Below, one piece after another: positions 43,947 to 58,304 of a DNA stretch of 64,000 bases. The stretch is from Pseudomonas sp. ATCC 13867. GTDB lineage: Bacteria; Pseudomonadota; Gammaproteobacteria; Pseudomonadales; Pseudomonadaceae. Below the pieces are notes generated by a model. That model saw only the letters and a list, made by a program, of their open reading frames with translations. It did no database searches and was not told the DNA's origin. Both the position numbers and the translations under genes were made by a program. Numbering within the stretch: the stretch's first letter is position 1; each line of letters begins with the position of its first letter. The DNA lies in the NCBI RefSeq assembly GCF_000349845.1, contig NC_020829.1, forward strand, positions 1,178,001-1,242,000, in the 5' to 3' direction.

Positions 43947-43976
43947 TTGACGGTGGGGAGCGTGGATTTCTATAGT
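43947..43976 (+). promoter_or_regulatory. Sigma-70 promoter of the dcw cluster
   Basis: TTGACG (43947-43952) and TATAGT (43971-43976) with 18-bp spacing, about 75 bp before mraZ. The predicted start, near 43983, runs directly into the MraZ repeats. This is the strongest promoter match in the window by eye. Confidence 0.7.
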
Positions 43977-43984
43977 GTGCGGAA

Positions 43985-44009
43985 GTGGTATGAAGTGGGT
44001 AAAAGTGGG
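43985..44009 (+). promoter_or_regulatory. MraZ operator: three GTGGK repeats at 10-bp period
   Basis: GTGGT (43985), GTGGG (43995) and GTGGG (44005) are separated by 5-nt spacers ATGAA and TAAAA. MraZ in E. coli binds TGGGN direct repeats with 5-nt spacers upstream of its own gene and represses the dcw promoter; the layout here matches that rule. Confidence 0.8.
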
Positions 44010-44050
44010 ATCAACAGGCATGGATAGCCAACCACAGGGGAAGCGCTGAC

Positions 44051-44506
44051 GTGTTTCGCGGAGCTAACGCCATCAGTCTCGACGCCAAAGGGCGCCTCGC
44101 GATGCCGAGTCGGTATCGTGACGAGCTCGTTTCGCGTTGCAATGGCCAGCTCATCGTCACCATCGATGCCGTCGATACCTGCCTGACCGTATACCCCCTC
44201 CCTGAATGGGAACTCATCGAAGCCAAACTGCGCGAGCTGCCGTCGTTGCGTGAAGAAACGCGGCGCCTGCAGCGTTTGCTGATTGGTAATGCCGTGGACC
44301 TGGAGCTGGATAGCGCCGGGCGTTTCCTGGTTCCGCCGCGGCTTCGCGAATACGCCGGCCTGGACAAGCGGGCCATGCTGGTCGGCCAGCTGAACAAGTT
44401 CCAGCTCTGGGACGAAGACAAGTGGAATGCGGTTGCCGAGGCCGACCTCGCAGCCATTAAAGAGCCCGGCGGTCTGCCGGACGAATTGCGCGACCTTATT
44501 CTGTGA
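44051..44506 (+). CDS. mraZ: MraZ, transcriptional regulator of the dcw cluster
   Basis: 151 residues from a GTG, with AGGGGA about 10 bases upstream. It has two SpoVT/AbrB-like domains: [25 protein letters not shown] and [20 protein letters not shown]. The family forms rings and binds repeats in its own promoter. It is the first gene of the division and cell wall cluster. rsmH begins within or just past its stop, depending on start choice. Confidence 0.97.
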   Translation: MFRGANAISLDAKGRLAMPSRYRDELVSRCNGQLIVTIDAVDTCLTVYPLPEWELIEAKLRELPSLREETRRLQRLLIGNAVDLELDSAGRFLVPPRLREYAGLDKRAMLVGQLNKFQLWDEDKWNAVAEADLAAIKEPGGLPDELRDLIL

Positions 44507-44514
44507 GCCTGCCT

Positions 44515-45452
44515 GTGAATAGTACCTACCAACACATCACCGTTCTTCTCGAGGAGGCCGTCGACGCACTGGCCCCCCGCGACGACGGCCGCTATGTGGA
44601 CGGTACCTTCGGCAGGGGAGGGCATAGTCGTGCCTTGCTTGGGAGGCTCGGTCCGGGTGGTCAGTTGCTCGGGTTCGACAAGGACCCCCAAGCCATCGCG
44701 ACGGGAAAAGCACTGGCGGCCGAAGACGGCCGCTTCGTCATTGTGCAAAGGTCCTTCGCCGAGATGGCGGATGAGTTCACCGCTCGCGGCCTTCAGGGCA
44801 GCGTGAACGGCGTGCTGCTGGACCTGGGCGTGTCCTCGCCGCAGCTGGATGACCCGGAGCGCGGCTTCAGCTTCCTCAACGACGGTCCGCTGGACATGCG
44901 GATGAACCCGGACCAGGGCGTCAGCGCCGCGCAGTGGATTGCCACCGCCGCCGAAGACGAGATCGCCCGTGTGTTCAAGGACTACGGCGAAGAGCGCTTT
45001 GCCAGGCGCATGGCCCGCGCCATCGTGCAGCGCCGTGCGGAAAAGCCGTTCGAGCGTACCGCCGACCTGGCTGCGGTGATCACCGAGGCCAACCCGGCCT
45101 GGGAGAAGGGCAAGAATCCGGCCACCCGCGCCTTCCAGGGGCTGCGTATCTTCATCAACAATGAGCTGGGCGATCTGGAGCGGGGCCTCGACGCCGCGCT
45201 GGAAGGTCTTGCCGTGGGCGGTCGCCTGGTGGTGATCAGCTTCCACTCGCTGGAAGACCGCATCGTCAAGCAGTTCATGCGCAAGCAGGTGAAAGGCGAG
45301 GCGGACAACCTGCCGCGCAACCTGCCGATCCAGGTCAAACCCTTCGAGCCGCGCCTGAAGCTGCTCGGCAAGCCGGTCTACGCCTCCGAGGCTGAGCTCA
45401 AGGCCAACCCGCGTTCGCGCAGTGCCGTCATGCGTATTGCGGAGAAGCTCAG

Positions 45453-45456
<4 letters not shown>
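44515..45456 (+). CDS. rsmH: RsmH (MraW), 16S rRNA m4C1402 methyltransferase
   Basis: 313 residues from the GTG at 44515 (then [18 protein letters not shown]), which matches the usual Pseudomonas length. A GTG at 44503 overlapping the mraZ stop would add four residues. SAM-binding [13 protein letters not shown] and [13 protein letters not shown] are present, as is the late [13 protein letters not shown]. It adds the N4-methyl to C1402, the same nucleotide whose ribose is methylated by RsmI, encoded 2 kb upstream. The ftsL ATG overlaps its stop. Confidence 0.95.
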
Positions 45457-47487
<2,031 letters not shown>

Positions 47488-47488
<1 letters not shown>

Positions 47489-48951
47489 TGCCGATGAGCC
47501 TCAATCAATTGCTGCCGCAGGCTGAAAGCGGCGAGCTGATCCGCGAACTGACCCTGGACAGCCGCACCGTCAAGCCGGGCGACCTGTTCCTCGCCGTACC
47601 GGGTGGCCGCCAGGACGGTCGCGCGCATATTGCCGGCGCCCTGACCCTGGGGGCCGCCGCCGTTGCCTATGAAGCCGAAGGCGCTGTCGATCTGCCGCCC
47701 AGCGATGTGCCGATGATCGCTATCAAGGGCCTCGCCAGGCAGCTGTCCGCCATCGCCGGGCGCTTCTATGGCGAGCCGAGTCGTGGCGTCGACCTGGTCG
47801 GCGTGACCGGCACCAACGGCAAGACCAGCGTCAGCCAACTGGTGGCCCAGGCGCTGGACCTGCTGGGCGAGCGCTGCGGCATCGTCGGTACGCTTGGTAC
47901 CGGTTTCTACGGCGCGCTGGAAAGCGGCCGTCATACCACCCCCGATCCGCTTGCCGTGCAGGCGACCCTGGCGCGCCTGAAACAGGCCGGCGCCAGGGCG
48001 GTGGCGATGGAAGTCTCCTCCCACGGCCTGGAGCAGGGTCGCGTAGCGGCGCTGGGCTTCGACGTGGCGGTGTTCACCAACCTGTCCCGCGACCACCTGG
48101 ACTATCACGGCTCGATGGAAGCCTACGGCTCCGCCAAGGCCCAGTTGTTCGCCTGGCAGGGACTGCGTTGCCGAGTGATCAACCTGGACGACGATTTTGG
48201 CCGTCAACTGGCCGGGGAAAAGCACGAATCCCGCCTGATGGGCTACAGCCAGATCGATCCGTCGGCCTACCTCTATTGCCGCGAAGCCCGTTTCAGCGAT
48301 GCCGGCGTCGAGGCGCAGGTCGTCACTCCGCAAGGCGAAGGCCTGTTACGCAGCTCGCTGCTGGGCAAGTTCAACCTGAGCAACCTGCTGGCAGTGGTTG
48401 GTGCGCTGCTCGGCCTGGATTACCCGCTGGGCGACGTGCTGGCCGTGTTGCCGCAACTGGAAGGTCCGGTTGGCCGCATGCAGCGCCTGGGTGGCGGCGA
48501 GAAGCCGCTGGTGGTGGTGGATTACGCCCACACTCCGGACGCCCTGGAGAAAGTCCTGCTGGCCCTGCGCCCGCACGTGCATGGTCGTCTGCTCTGCCTG
48601 TTCGGTTGTGGTGGCGACCGTGACCGCGGTAAGCGTCCGATCATGGCGCGGATCGCCGAGCAGCACGCCGACCGTGTGCTGGTCACCGACGACAACCCGC
48701 GTACCGAGAAGAGCGAAGCGATCATCGCCGACATCCGTGCCGGTTTCGCCGGGCCTGAAACGGTGGAGTTCGTTCCCGGTCGTGGCGAGGCCATTGCTCG
48801 CTTGATCGCTTCGGCCGGCGTCGATGACGTCGTGCTGCTGGCCGGCAAGGGACATGAGGATTACCAGGAGATCGACGGCGTCCGCCATCCGTTCTCCGAT
48901 CTGGATCAAGCCACCAAGGCTCTGGCTGCCTGGGAGGTGAAGCGTGCTTAA
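47488..48951 (+). CDS. murE: MurE, UDP-MurNAc-L-Ala-D-Glu:meso-DAP ligase
   Basis: 487 residues; a second Met two codons in (MSLNQLL) is an alternative start. Mur-ligase ATP site TGTNGKTSVS, central EVSSHGLEQGR, and DDNPRTEKSEAI, whose DNPR loop marks meso-diaminopimelate specificity as expected in Gram-negative murein. The start shares one base with the ftsI stop and the end overlaps murF by eight bases. Confidence 0.97.
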
Positions 48952-50308
48952 GCCCCTGTCGCTCACCGAAGTCGCCGGCGCACTCGATGGCCGCGTGGTG
49001 GGCGCGGATGTCGCCTTCGACGCCGTCAGCACCGATAGTCGCGCCATCGTGCCGGGCCAACTGTTCATCGCCCTGACCGGCCCGCGCTTCGACGGCCACA
49101 ACTACCTGGTCGACGTCGCCGCCAAGGGCGCCGTCGCCGCGCTGGTGGAGCGAGAAGTCCCTGCTGCTCCGCTGCCGCAACTGGTGGTGCGCGATACCCG
49201 CGTGGCACTGGGCCAACTGGGCGCGCTGAACCGCGCTGCCTTTACCGGCCGTGTCGCCGCCGTCACTGGCTCCAGCGGCAAGACCACCGTGAAGGAAATG
49301 CTCGCCAGCATCCTGCGGACCCAGGGCGACGTCCTGGCGACCCGTGGCAACCTGAACAACGACCTCGGCGCCCCGCTGACCCTGCTGCAACTGGCGCCGG
49401 AGCAGCGGAGTGCGGTCATCGAGCTGGGCGCCTCGCGCATCGGTGAGATCGCCTACACCGTCGGTCTGACCCGCCCGCACGTCGCCATCATCACCAACGC
49501 CGGCACTGCCCATGTGGGCGAGTTCGGCGGGCAGGACAAGATCGTCCTGGCCAAGGGCGAGATTCTCGAGGGGCTGGCCGCCGATGGCGTGGCCATCCTC
49601 AACCGCGACGACAAGGCCTTCGACACCTGGCAGGCCCATGCCGCCGGCCGTCGTGTCTCCAGTTTCGGCCTGCACGATGCTCGCGCCGACTTCCGCGCCA
49701 GCGATGTGCAACGTGATGCCCGTGGTTGCCCGGGCTTTACCCTGCACAGTCCCGCAGGCGAGGCGTGCATCCAATTGAACCTGCTGGGCGAACACAATGT
49801 GACCAATGCCTTGGCGGCCGTTGCCGCCGCTCATGCCCTGGGCGTGCCGCTGGTCGGGATCGTTTCCGGCCTGCAGAACCTGCAGCCGGTCAAGGGCCGC
49901 GCCGTAGCCCAGCTGGCGACGAATGGCATGCGTGTGATCGACGACAGCTACAACGCCAATCCGGCTTCAATCTGCGCGGCGATTGATATACTCGCCGGCT
50001 TTTCCGGCCGGACCGTCCTGGTCCTCGGAGACATGGGCGAGCTGGGGGCCTGGGCAGAGTCTTCCCACCGCGAAGTGGGAACCTATGCCATCGGCAAAGT
50101 CTCAGCGCTCTATGCCGTCGGTCCGCTGATGAGCCACGCCGTGCAGGCGTTCGGTTCCGCGGGTCGGCACTTCGCCGATCAGGCCAGCCTGATTGGCGCC
50201 CTGGCCGAAGAAGCATCGACCACCACCATTCTGATCAAGGGTTCCCGCAGCGCGGCGATGGACAAAGTCGTCGCGGCGCTCTGTGGTTCCTCCGAGGAGA
50301 GTCACTAA
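48944..50308 (+). CDS. murF: MurF, UDP-MurNAc-tripeptide D-Ala-D-Ala ligase
   Basis: 454 residues from a GTG within the end of murE, reading LKPLSLTEVAGALDGR. ATP site TGSSGKTTVKEML, central LNNDLGAPLTLL and VIDDSYNANPASI, family hallmarks. It adds the D-Ala-D-Ala made by DdlB, encoded later in the cluster. mraY starts at the base after its stop. Confidence 0.97.
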   Translation: MLKPLSLTEVAGALDGRVVGADVAFDAVSTDSRAIVPGQLFIALTGPRFDGHNYLVDVAAKGAVAALVEREVPAAPLPQLVVRDTRVALGQLGALNRAAFTGRVAAVTGSSGKTTVKEMLASILRTQGDVLATRGNLNNDLGAPLTLLQLAPEQRSAVIELGASRIGEIAYTVGLTRPHVAIITNAGTAHVGEFGGQDKIVLAKGEILEGLAADGVAILNRDDKAFDTWQAHAAGRRVSSFGLHDARADFRASDVQRDARGCPGFTLHSPAGEACIQLNLLGEHNVTNALAAVAAAHALGVPLVGIVSGLQNLQPVKGRAVAQLATNGMRVIDDSYNANPASICAAIDILAGFSGRTVLVLGDMGELGAWAESSHREVGTYAIGKVSALYAVGPLMSHAVQAFGSAGRHFADQASLIGALAEEASTTTILIKGSRSAAMDKVVAALCGSSEESH

Positions 50309-51391
50309 ATGCTGCTGCTGCTCGCCGAGTACCTGCAACAGTTCCACAAGGGCTTCGGCGTCTTCCAGTACCTGACCCTGCGCGGCATCCTGAGCGTGCT
50401 GACCGCGCTCGCCCTGTCGCTCTGGCTGGGGCCGTGGATGATTCGCACCCTGCAGATCCGCCAGATCGGCCAGGCCGTGCGTAACGACGGGCCGCAATCG
50501 CACCTGTCCAAGAAAGGCACGCCGACCATGGGCGGTGCGCTGATCCTCACCGCCATCGCCATCAGCACCCTGTTGTGGGCCGACTGGTCGAACCGCTACG
50601 TCTGGGTCGTGTTGGCCGTGACCCTGCTGTTCGGCGCCATCGGCTGGGTGGATGACTACCGCAAGGTGATCGAGAAAAACTCCCGTGGCCTGCCGAGCCG
50701 CTGGAAGTATTTCTGGCAGTCGGTATTCGGCCTGGGCGCGGCGATCTTCCTCTATATGACCGCCGAGACGCCGGTCGAGACCACCCTGATCGTGCCGATG
50801 CTGAAGAGCGTCGAGATTCCGCTGGGCATCTTCTTCGTGGTGCTGACCTACTTCGTGATCGTCGGCTCCAGCAACGCGGTGAACCTGACCGATGGCCTCG
50901 ACGGCCTCGCCATCATGCCCACCGTAATGGTCGGCGGAGCGCTGGGGATCTTCTGCTACCTGTCGGGCAACATCAAATTCGCCGAATACCTGCTGATCCC
51001 CAGCGTTCCAGGGGCGGGCGAACTGATCATCTTCTGCGCCGCCATTGTTGGCGCGGGGCTGGGCTTCCTTTGGTTCAACACCTATCCGGCCCAGGTCTTC
51101 ATGGGCGACGTCGGCGCGCTGGCGCTGGGTGCCGCGCTGGGCACCATTGCTGTGATCGTCCGCCAGGAGATCGTGCTGTTCATCATGGGCGGCGTGTTCG
51201 TCATGGAAACCCTGTCGGTGGTGATCCAGGTCGCCTCCTTCAAGTTGACCGGCAAGCGCGTGTTCCGCATGGCGCCGATCCACCACCACTTCGAACTCAA
51301 GGGCTGGCCGGAGCCGCGCGTGATCGTGCGCTTCTGGATCATCACGGTGATTCTCGTGCTGATCGGCCTGGCTACGTTGAAACTGCGTTGA
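50309..51391 (+). CDS. mraY: MraY, phospho-MurNAc-pentapeptide translocase
   Basis: 360 residues, about ten membrane helices. Catalytic-face motifs: [13 protein letters not shown] (nucleotide side), GWVDDYRKV (Asp-Asp), [10 protein letters not shown] and the late [14 protein letters not shown] histidine loop. It transfers phospho-MurNAc-pentapeptide to undecaprenyl phosphate, giving lipid I, and is the target of several nucleoside antibiotics and of phage lysis protein E. murD follows after 13 bases. Confidence 0.98.
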   Translation: MLLLLAEYLQQFHKGFGVFQYLTLRGILSVLTALALSLWLGPWMIRTLQIRQIGQAVRNDGPQSHLSKKGTPTMGGALILTAIAISTLLWADWSNRYVWVVLAVTLLFGAIGWVDDYRKVIEKNSRGLPSRWKYFWQSVFGLGAAIFLYMTAETPVETTLIVPMLKSVEIPLGIFFVVLTYFVIVGSSNAVNLTDGLDGLAIMPTVMVGGALGIFCYLSGNIKFAEYLLIPSVPGAGELIIFCAAIVGAGLGFLWFNTYPAQVFMGDVGALALGAALGTIAVIVRQEIVLFIMGGVFVMETLSVVIQVASFKLTGKRVFRMAPIHHHFELKGWPEPRVIVRFWIITVILVLIGLATLKLR

Positions 51392-51404
51392 GGACTGATC
51401 GAGC

Positions 51405-52763
51405 ATGAGCCTGATCGCTTCCGACCAATTCCGCATCGTTGTCGGCCTCGGCAAGAGCGGCATGTCCCTGGTGCGCTACCTGGCGCGCCAGGGTGTGCCC
51501 TTTGCCGTGGCGGATACGCGCGCGAATCCGCCGGAACTGGCGACCCTGCGCGAGCAGTACCCGCAGGTCGAGGTGCGCTGCGGCGACCTCGACGCCGATT
51601 TCCTCTGCCGCGCCCAGGAGCTCTACGTGAGCCCCGGCCTGTCGCTGCGCGTTCCGGCGCTGGTGGAAGCCGCCGCCCGTGGCGTGCGCATGTCCGGCGA
51701 TGTCGACCTGTTCGCGCGTCAGGCGAAGGCGCCGATCGTCGCCATCACCGGTTCCAACGCCAAGAGCACCGTCACCACCCTGGTGGGCGACATGGCCAAG
51801 GCCGCCGGCAAGCGCGTCGCCGTCGGTGGCAATCTCGGCACCCCGGCGCTGGACCTGCTGGCCGATGACGTCGAGCTGTACGTGGTGGAGCTGTCGAGCT
51901 TCCAGCTGGAAACCTGCGAACGCCTGGGTGCCGAAGTCGCCACCTGCCTGAACGTCAGCGAAGACCACATGGACCGCTACGACGGCATGGCCGACTACCA
52001 CCTGGCCAAGCACCGTATCTTCCGTGGTGCAAAGCAGGTCGTGGTGAACCGCGCCGACGCGCTGAGCCGCCCGCTGATTGCCGACACCGTGCCGTGCTGG
52101 ACCTTCGGTATCAACAAGCCGGACTTCAAGGCCTTCGGCCTGATCGAACCAGATTCCGAAAGAGCAGGTGAGAAGTGGCTGGCCTTCCAGTTCGAGCCGC
52201 TGATGCCAGCCCGCGAGCTGAAGATCCGTGGCGCGCACAACCAGTCCAACGCCCTGGCCGCGCTGGCGCTGGGGCACGCCGTCGGCCTGCCGTTCGAGCC
52301 GATGCTGCAGACCCTGCGTGAATTCGCCGGCCTGGCCCATCGCTGCCAGTGGGTACGTGAACGCAACGGCGTGAACTACTACGACGACTCCAAGGCCACC
52401 AACGTCGGTGCCGCCCTGGCTGCCATCGAAGGCCTGGGTGCCGATATCGACGGCAAGCTGGTGCTGATCGCCGGTGGCGACGGCAAGGGCGCCGACTTCC
52501 ATGACCTGCGTGCTCCGGTCGCGCAGCATTGCCGCGCCGTGGTGCTGCTGGGCCGCGATGCCGAGCTGGTGAGCGCTGCCATCGGCAATGCCGTGCCCAA
52601 GGTCCGCGTGAATACCCTGGACGAAGCCGTCGAACATGCCGCCGACCTGGCGCTGCCGGGCGATGCCGTGCTGCTGTCGCCGGCCTGCGCGAGCCTGGAC
52701 ATGTTCAAGAACTACGAAGAACGCGGACGCCTGTTCGCCAAGGCCGTGGAGGAGCTCGCCTGA
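51405..52763 (+). CDS. murD: MurD, UDP-MurNAc-L-Ala:D-Glu ligase
   Basis: 452 residues. N-terminal IVVGLGKSGMSLVRYL binds the UDP substrate. The ATP loop reads TGSNAKSTVTTL, with Ala where most MurD have Gly; from memory P. aeruginosa has the same change. ELSSFQLET, SEDHMDRY and YYDDSKATNVGAA are intact. It adds D-glutamate in the cytoplasm. The ftsW ATG overlaps its stop. Confidence 0.97.
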   Translation: MSLIASDQFRIVVGLGKSGMSLVRYLARQGVPFAVADTRANPPELATLREQYPQVEVRCGDLDADFLCRAQELYVSPGLSLRVPALVEAAARGVRMSGDVDLFARQAKAPIVAITGSNAKSTVTTLVGDMAKAAGKRVAVGGNLGTPALDLLADDVELYVVELSSFQLETCERLGAEVATCLNVSEDHMDRYDGMADYHLAKHRIFRGAKQVVVNRADALSRPLIADTVPCWTFGINKPDFKAFGLIEPDSERAGEKWLAFQFEPLMPARELKIRGAHNQSNALAALALGHAVGLPFEPMLQTLREFAGLAHRCQWVRERNGVNYYDDSKATNVGAALAAIEGLGADIDGKLVLIAGGDGKGADFHDLRAPVAQHCRAVVLLGRDAELVSAAIGNAVPKVRVNTLDEAVEHAADLALPGDAVLLSPACASLDMFKNYEERGRLFAKAVEELA

Positions 52764-53962
52764 TGTTCTCCTTCCTGCGCCCCTATCCGTCCCCGCTGAT
52801 CAGCCGCCACGGCATCGATCTGGACTTCCCGCTGCTGGCGGGTTGCCTGGCGCTGCTCGGTCTCGGTCTGGTGATGGTTACCTCGGCGTCGTCCGAAGTG
52901 GCGGCGGCGCAGTCCGGCAATCCGCTGTACTTCTCGGTCCGCCACCTGATCTACCTGGCCATCGGCTTCGTCACCTGCGGCCTGACCATGATGGTGCCGA
53001 TGGAAACCTGGCAGCGCCTGGGCTGGAAGCTACTGGCCATCGCCTTCGGATTGCTGGTGCTGGTGATCACCCCCGGCATCGGCCGCGAGGTGAACGGTTC
53101 GATGCGCTGGATCGGCTTCGGCCTGTTCAACATCCAGCCCTCGGAGATCGCCAAGGTCTTCGTGGTGGTCTTCATGGCCGGCTATCTCGTACGCCGCCAG
53201 GAAGAAGTGCGCGAGAGCTGGCTGGGCTTCTTCAAGCCCTTCGTGGTGCTGCTGCCGATGGCCGGCCTGTTGCTGCGCGAGCCCGACTTCGGCGCCACCG
53301 TGGTGATGATGGGCGCGGCCGCCGCGATGCTGTTCCTCGGCGGCGTGGGCCTGTTCCGCTTCGGCCTGATGGTCGCGCTGGCGGTGGGCGCCGTGGTCCT
53401 GCTGATCCAGACCCAGCCTTACCGGATGGCGCGCCTGACCAACTTCACCGACCCCTGGGCCGACCAGTTCGGCGCGGGCTACCAGCTCAGCCAGGCGCTG
53501 ATCGCCTTCGGCCGTGGCGGCTGGACCGGCATGGGCCTGGGCAACAGCATCCAGAAGCAGTTCTACCTCCCCGAGGCGCACACCGACTTCGTGTTCGCGG
53601 TCCTCGCGGAAGAGCTGGGCATAGTCGGCGCCATGGCCACCGTGGCCCTGTTCGTCTTCGTCAGCCTGCGCGCGCTGTACATCGGCATCTGGGCCGAGCA
53701 GTCGAAACAGTACTTCTCCGCCTACGTCGCCTACGGGCTGGCATTCCTGTGGATCGGCCAGTTCCTGATCAACGTGGGCGTGAACGTCGGCCTGCTGCCG
53801 ACCAAGGGCCTGACCCTGCCATTCCTCAGCTACGGCGGCAGCTCCCTGGTGATCTGCTGCGCCCAGCTGGGAATGCTGCTGCGCATCGAATGGGAGCGCC
53901 GCACCGTGATGGGCAGCGAGGAATATGAATTCAGCGAAGAGGACTTTGCCGATGAAAGGTAA
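52763..53962 (+). CDS. ftsW: FtsW, septal peptidoglycan glycosyltransferase (SEDS)
   Basis: 399 residues from MFSFLRPYPSPLISRHG, at the murD stop; the longer frame upstream is inside murD. About ten membrane helices with SEDS motifs: NGSMRWIGFGLFNIQPSEIAK, LLREPDFGATVVM (catalytic Asp) and LPTKGLTLPFLSYGGSS. It polymerises glycan strands at the septum as partner of FtsI. The C-terminal tail is acidic and overlaps murG by 11 bases. Confidence 0.97.
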   Translation: MFSFLRPYPSPLISRHGIDLDFPLLAGCLALLGLGLVMVTSASSEVAAAQSGNPLYFSVRHLIYLAIGFVTCGLTMMVPMETWQRLGWKLLAIAFGLLVLVITPGIGREVNGSMRWIGFGLFNIQPSEIAKVFVVVFMAGYLVRRQEEVRESWLGFFKPFVVLLPMAGLLLREPDFGATVVMMGAAAAMLFLGGVGLFRFGLMVALAVGAVVLLIQTQPYRMARLTNFTDPWADQFGAGYQLSQALIAFGRGGWTGMGLGNSIQKQFYLPEAHTDFVFAVLAEELGIVGAMATVALFVFVSLRALYIGIWAEQSKQYFSAYVAYGLAFLWIGQFLINVGVNVGLLPTKGLTLPFLSYGGSSLVICCAQLGMLLRIEWERRTVMGSEEYEFSEEDFADER

Positions 53963-55017
53963 CGTCCTGATCATGGCCGGCGGCACCGGCGGACACGTCT
54001 TCCCGGCGCTGGCCTGCGCCCGCGAGTTCCAGGCGCGCGGCTACAGCGTGCACTGGCTGGGCACGCCGCGTGGCATCGAGAACGATCTGGTGCCCAAGGC
54101 CGGTCTGCCGCTGCACCTGATCAACGTCAGCGGCCTGCGTGGCAAGGGTCTCAAGTCGTTGCTGCGCGCGCCGTTCGATCTGCTCAAGTCGCTGTTCCAG
54201 GCCCTGGGCGTGGTTCGCCGGCTCAAGCCGGTCTGCGTGCTGGGCCTGGGCGGTTACGTCACCGGTCCGGGCGGCCTGGCCGCCAAACTGTCCGGCGTGC
54301 CGCTGGTGATCCATGAGCAGAACGCCGTCGCCGGCACCGCCAACCGCAGCCTGGCGCCGCTGGCCAAGCGGGTCTGCGAAGCCTTCCCGGACACCTTCGA
54401 CAGCAGCGCCAAGCGCCTGACCACCGGCAACCCGGTGCGTGTCGAGCTGTTCCTGGAAGAGGGCGCCCGCGCGCCGCTGGCCGGCCGCCGCGTCAACCTG
54501 CTGGTGCTGGGTGGCAGCCTGGGCGCCGAGCCGCTGAACAAGCTGCTGCCCGAAGCGCTGGCGCAGGTTCCCGCCGAGATTCGCCCGGCCATTCGCCATC
54601 AGGCCGGTCGTCAGCATGACGAAATTACTGCGGAGCGTTATCGCGCTGCGGGTGTCGAAGCGGACGTCGCTCCGTTCATCGCCGACATGGCCGCCGCCTA
54701 TGCGTGGGCCGATCTGGTGATTTGCCGCGCCGGAGCGCTGACCGTGAGCGAACTGACCGCCGCCGGCCTGCCGTCCTTCCTGGTGCCGCTGCCCCACGCG
54801 ATCGACGACCACCAGACCAAGAACGCCGAATTCCTGGTGCGGGAGGGCGCCGCCCACCTGCTGCCACAGAAATCTACCAGCGCCGCCGACCTGGCCGCGC
54901 AGTTGTCCGAGGTATTGATGCATCCCGATTCCCTGACCCGCATGGCCGGCCGCGCTCGCAGTCTGGCCAAGCCCGAGGCTACCCGTACGGTGGTCGATGC
55001 CTGCCTGGAGGTGGCCC

Positions 55018-55025
<8 letters not shown>
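53952..55025 (+). CDS. murG: MurG, lipid II-forming GlcNAc transferase
   Basis: 357 residues from [18 protein letters not shown]; an ATG nine codons earlier is deeper in ftsW and less likely. GT-B fold, family GT28: [12 protein letters not shown] and [14 protein letters not shown] (lipid I side), IHEQNAVAG, then [12 protein letters not shown] (UDP-GlcNAc side). It makes lipid II on the inner membrane's cytoplasmic face. It overlaps murC by eight bases. Confidence 0.98.
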
Positions 55026-57416
<2,391 letters not shown>

Positions 57417-57419
57417 GTC

Positions 57420-58283
57420 ATGAACGGCGCGCAGCTTCGTCACCAGAATCCCGGACTCGGCCGTGCACCTGCGCGCAAGCCGGTGCCGCGCGGCGCCAGC
57501 CGCCTGGTGGCCAAGGAGCCGCTCAGCGCCCGCATGCCCAAGCCGAATTTCGGCTTCCTCAAGGTGCTGGTGTGGCCTCTGGTGCTGGGTGTGCTCGGCG
57601 TCGGTGCCTACTACGGCGCGCAATACGCGTTGCCCTATGCCGACCGGCCGATTGCCAGGGTCAGCGTGGAGGGTGATCTGAGCTACATCAGCCAGGCGGC
57701 GGTGCAGCAACGGATCAGCCCCTACGTCTCGGCCAGCTTCTTCACCATCGATCTGGCCGGTATGCGCCAGGAGCTGGAGCAGATGCCCTGGATCGCCCAC
57801 GCCGAAGTGCGTCGCGTGTGGCCCGACCAGGTGGTCGTCCGCCTGGACGAGCAACTGCCGATTGCCCGTTGGGGGAACGAAGCGTTGCTGAACAACCAGG
57901 GCCAGGCCTTCGCCCCGAGCGAGGTGGCCAACTATGAGCACCTGCCGCGCCTGTCCGGCCCGCAGCGCGCTCAGCAACAAGTGATGCAGCAGTACCAGAT
58001 TCTCAGCCAGATGCTCCGTCCGCTGGGCTTCACCATTTCCAGCCTGGACATGAGTTCGCGTGGCGCCTGGACCCTGGGCACCGCGCAGGGCGTGGAGATC
58101 ATGCTGGGCCGCGATCACGCGGTAGAACAGATTCGCCGGCTCGTGACCATCTACGACAAGGCGCTGAAAGAGCAGATTTCGAAAATTGCGCGCATCGACA
58201 TGCGCTACCCCAACGGCCTGGCCGTGGCGTGGCGCGACCCGGTGCCGGAAGCGACGGTGGCCCAGACCACCGCCGCGCAGTGA
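57420..58283 (+). CDS. ftsQ: FtsQ, divisome protein with POTRA domain
   Basis: 287 residues: a basic cytoplasmic N-terminus of about 60, one membrane helix ([21 protein letters not shown]), a POTRA domain ([20 protein letters not shown]) and the FtsQ beta domain ending near [14 protein letters not shown]. It scaffolds FtsB and FtsL in the periplasm. ftsA begins 21 bases downstream, past a GGAG site. Confidence 0.96.
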   Translation: MNGAQLRHQNPGLGRAPARKPVPRGASRLVAKEPLSARMPKPNFGFLKVLVWPLVLGVLGVGAYYGAQYALPYADRPIARVSVEGDLSYISQAAVQQRISPYVSASFFTIDLAGMRQELEQMPWIAHAEVRRVWPDQVVVRLDEQLPIARWGNEALLNNQGQAFAPSEVANYEHLPRLSGPQRAQQQVMQQYQILSQMLRPLGFTISSLDMSSRGAWTLGTAQGVEIMLGRDHAVEQIRRLVTIYDKALKEQISKIARIDMRYPNGLAVAWRDPVPEATVAQTTAAQ

Positions 58284-58304
58284 GTTGAGGAGACTTCGAT
58301 AAAC

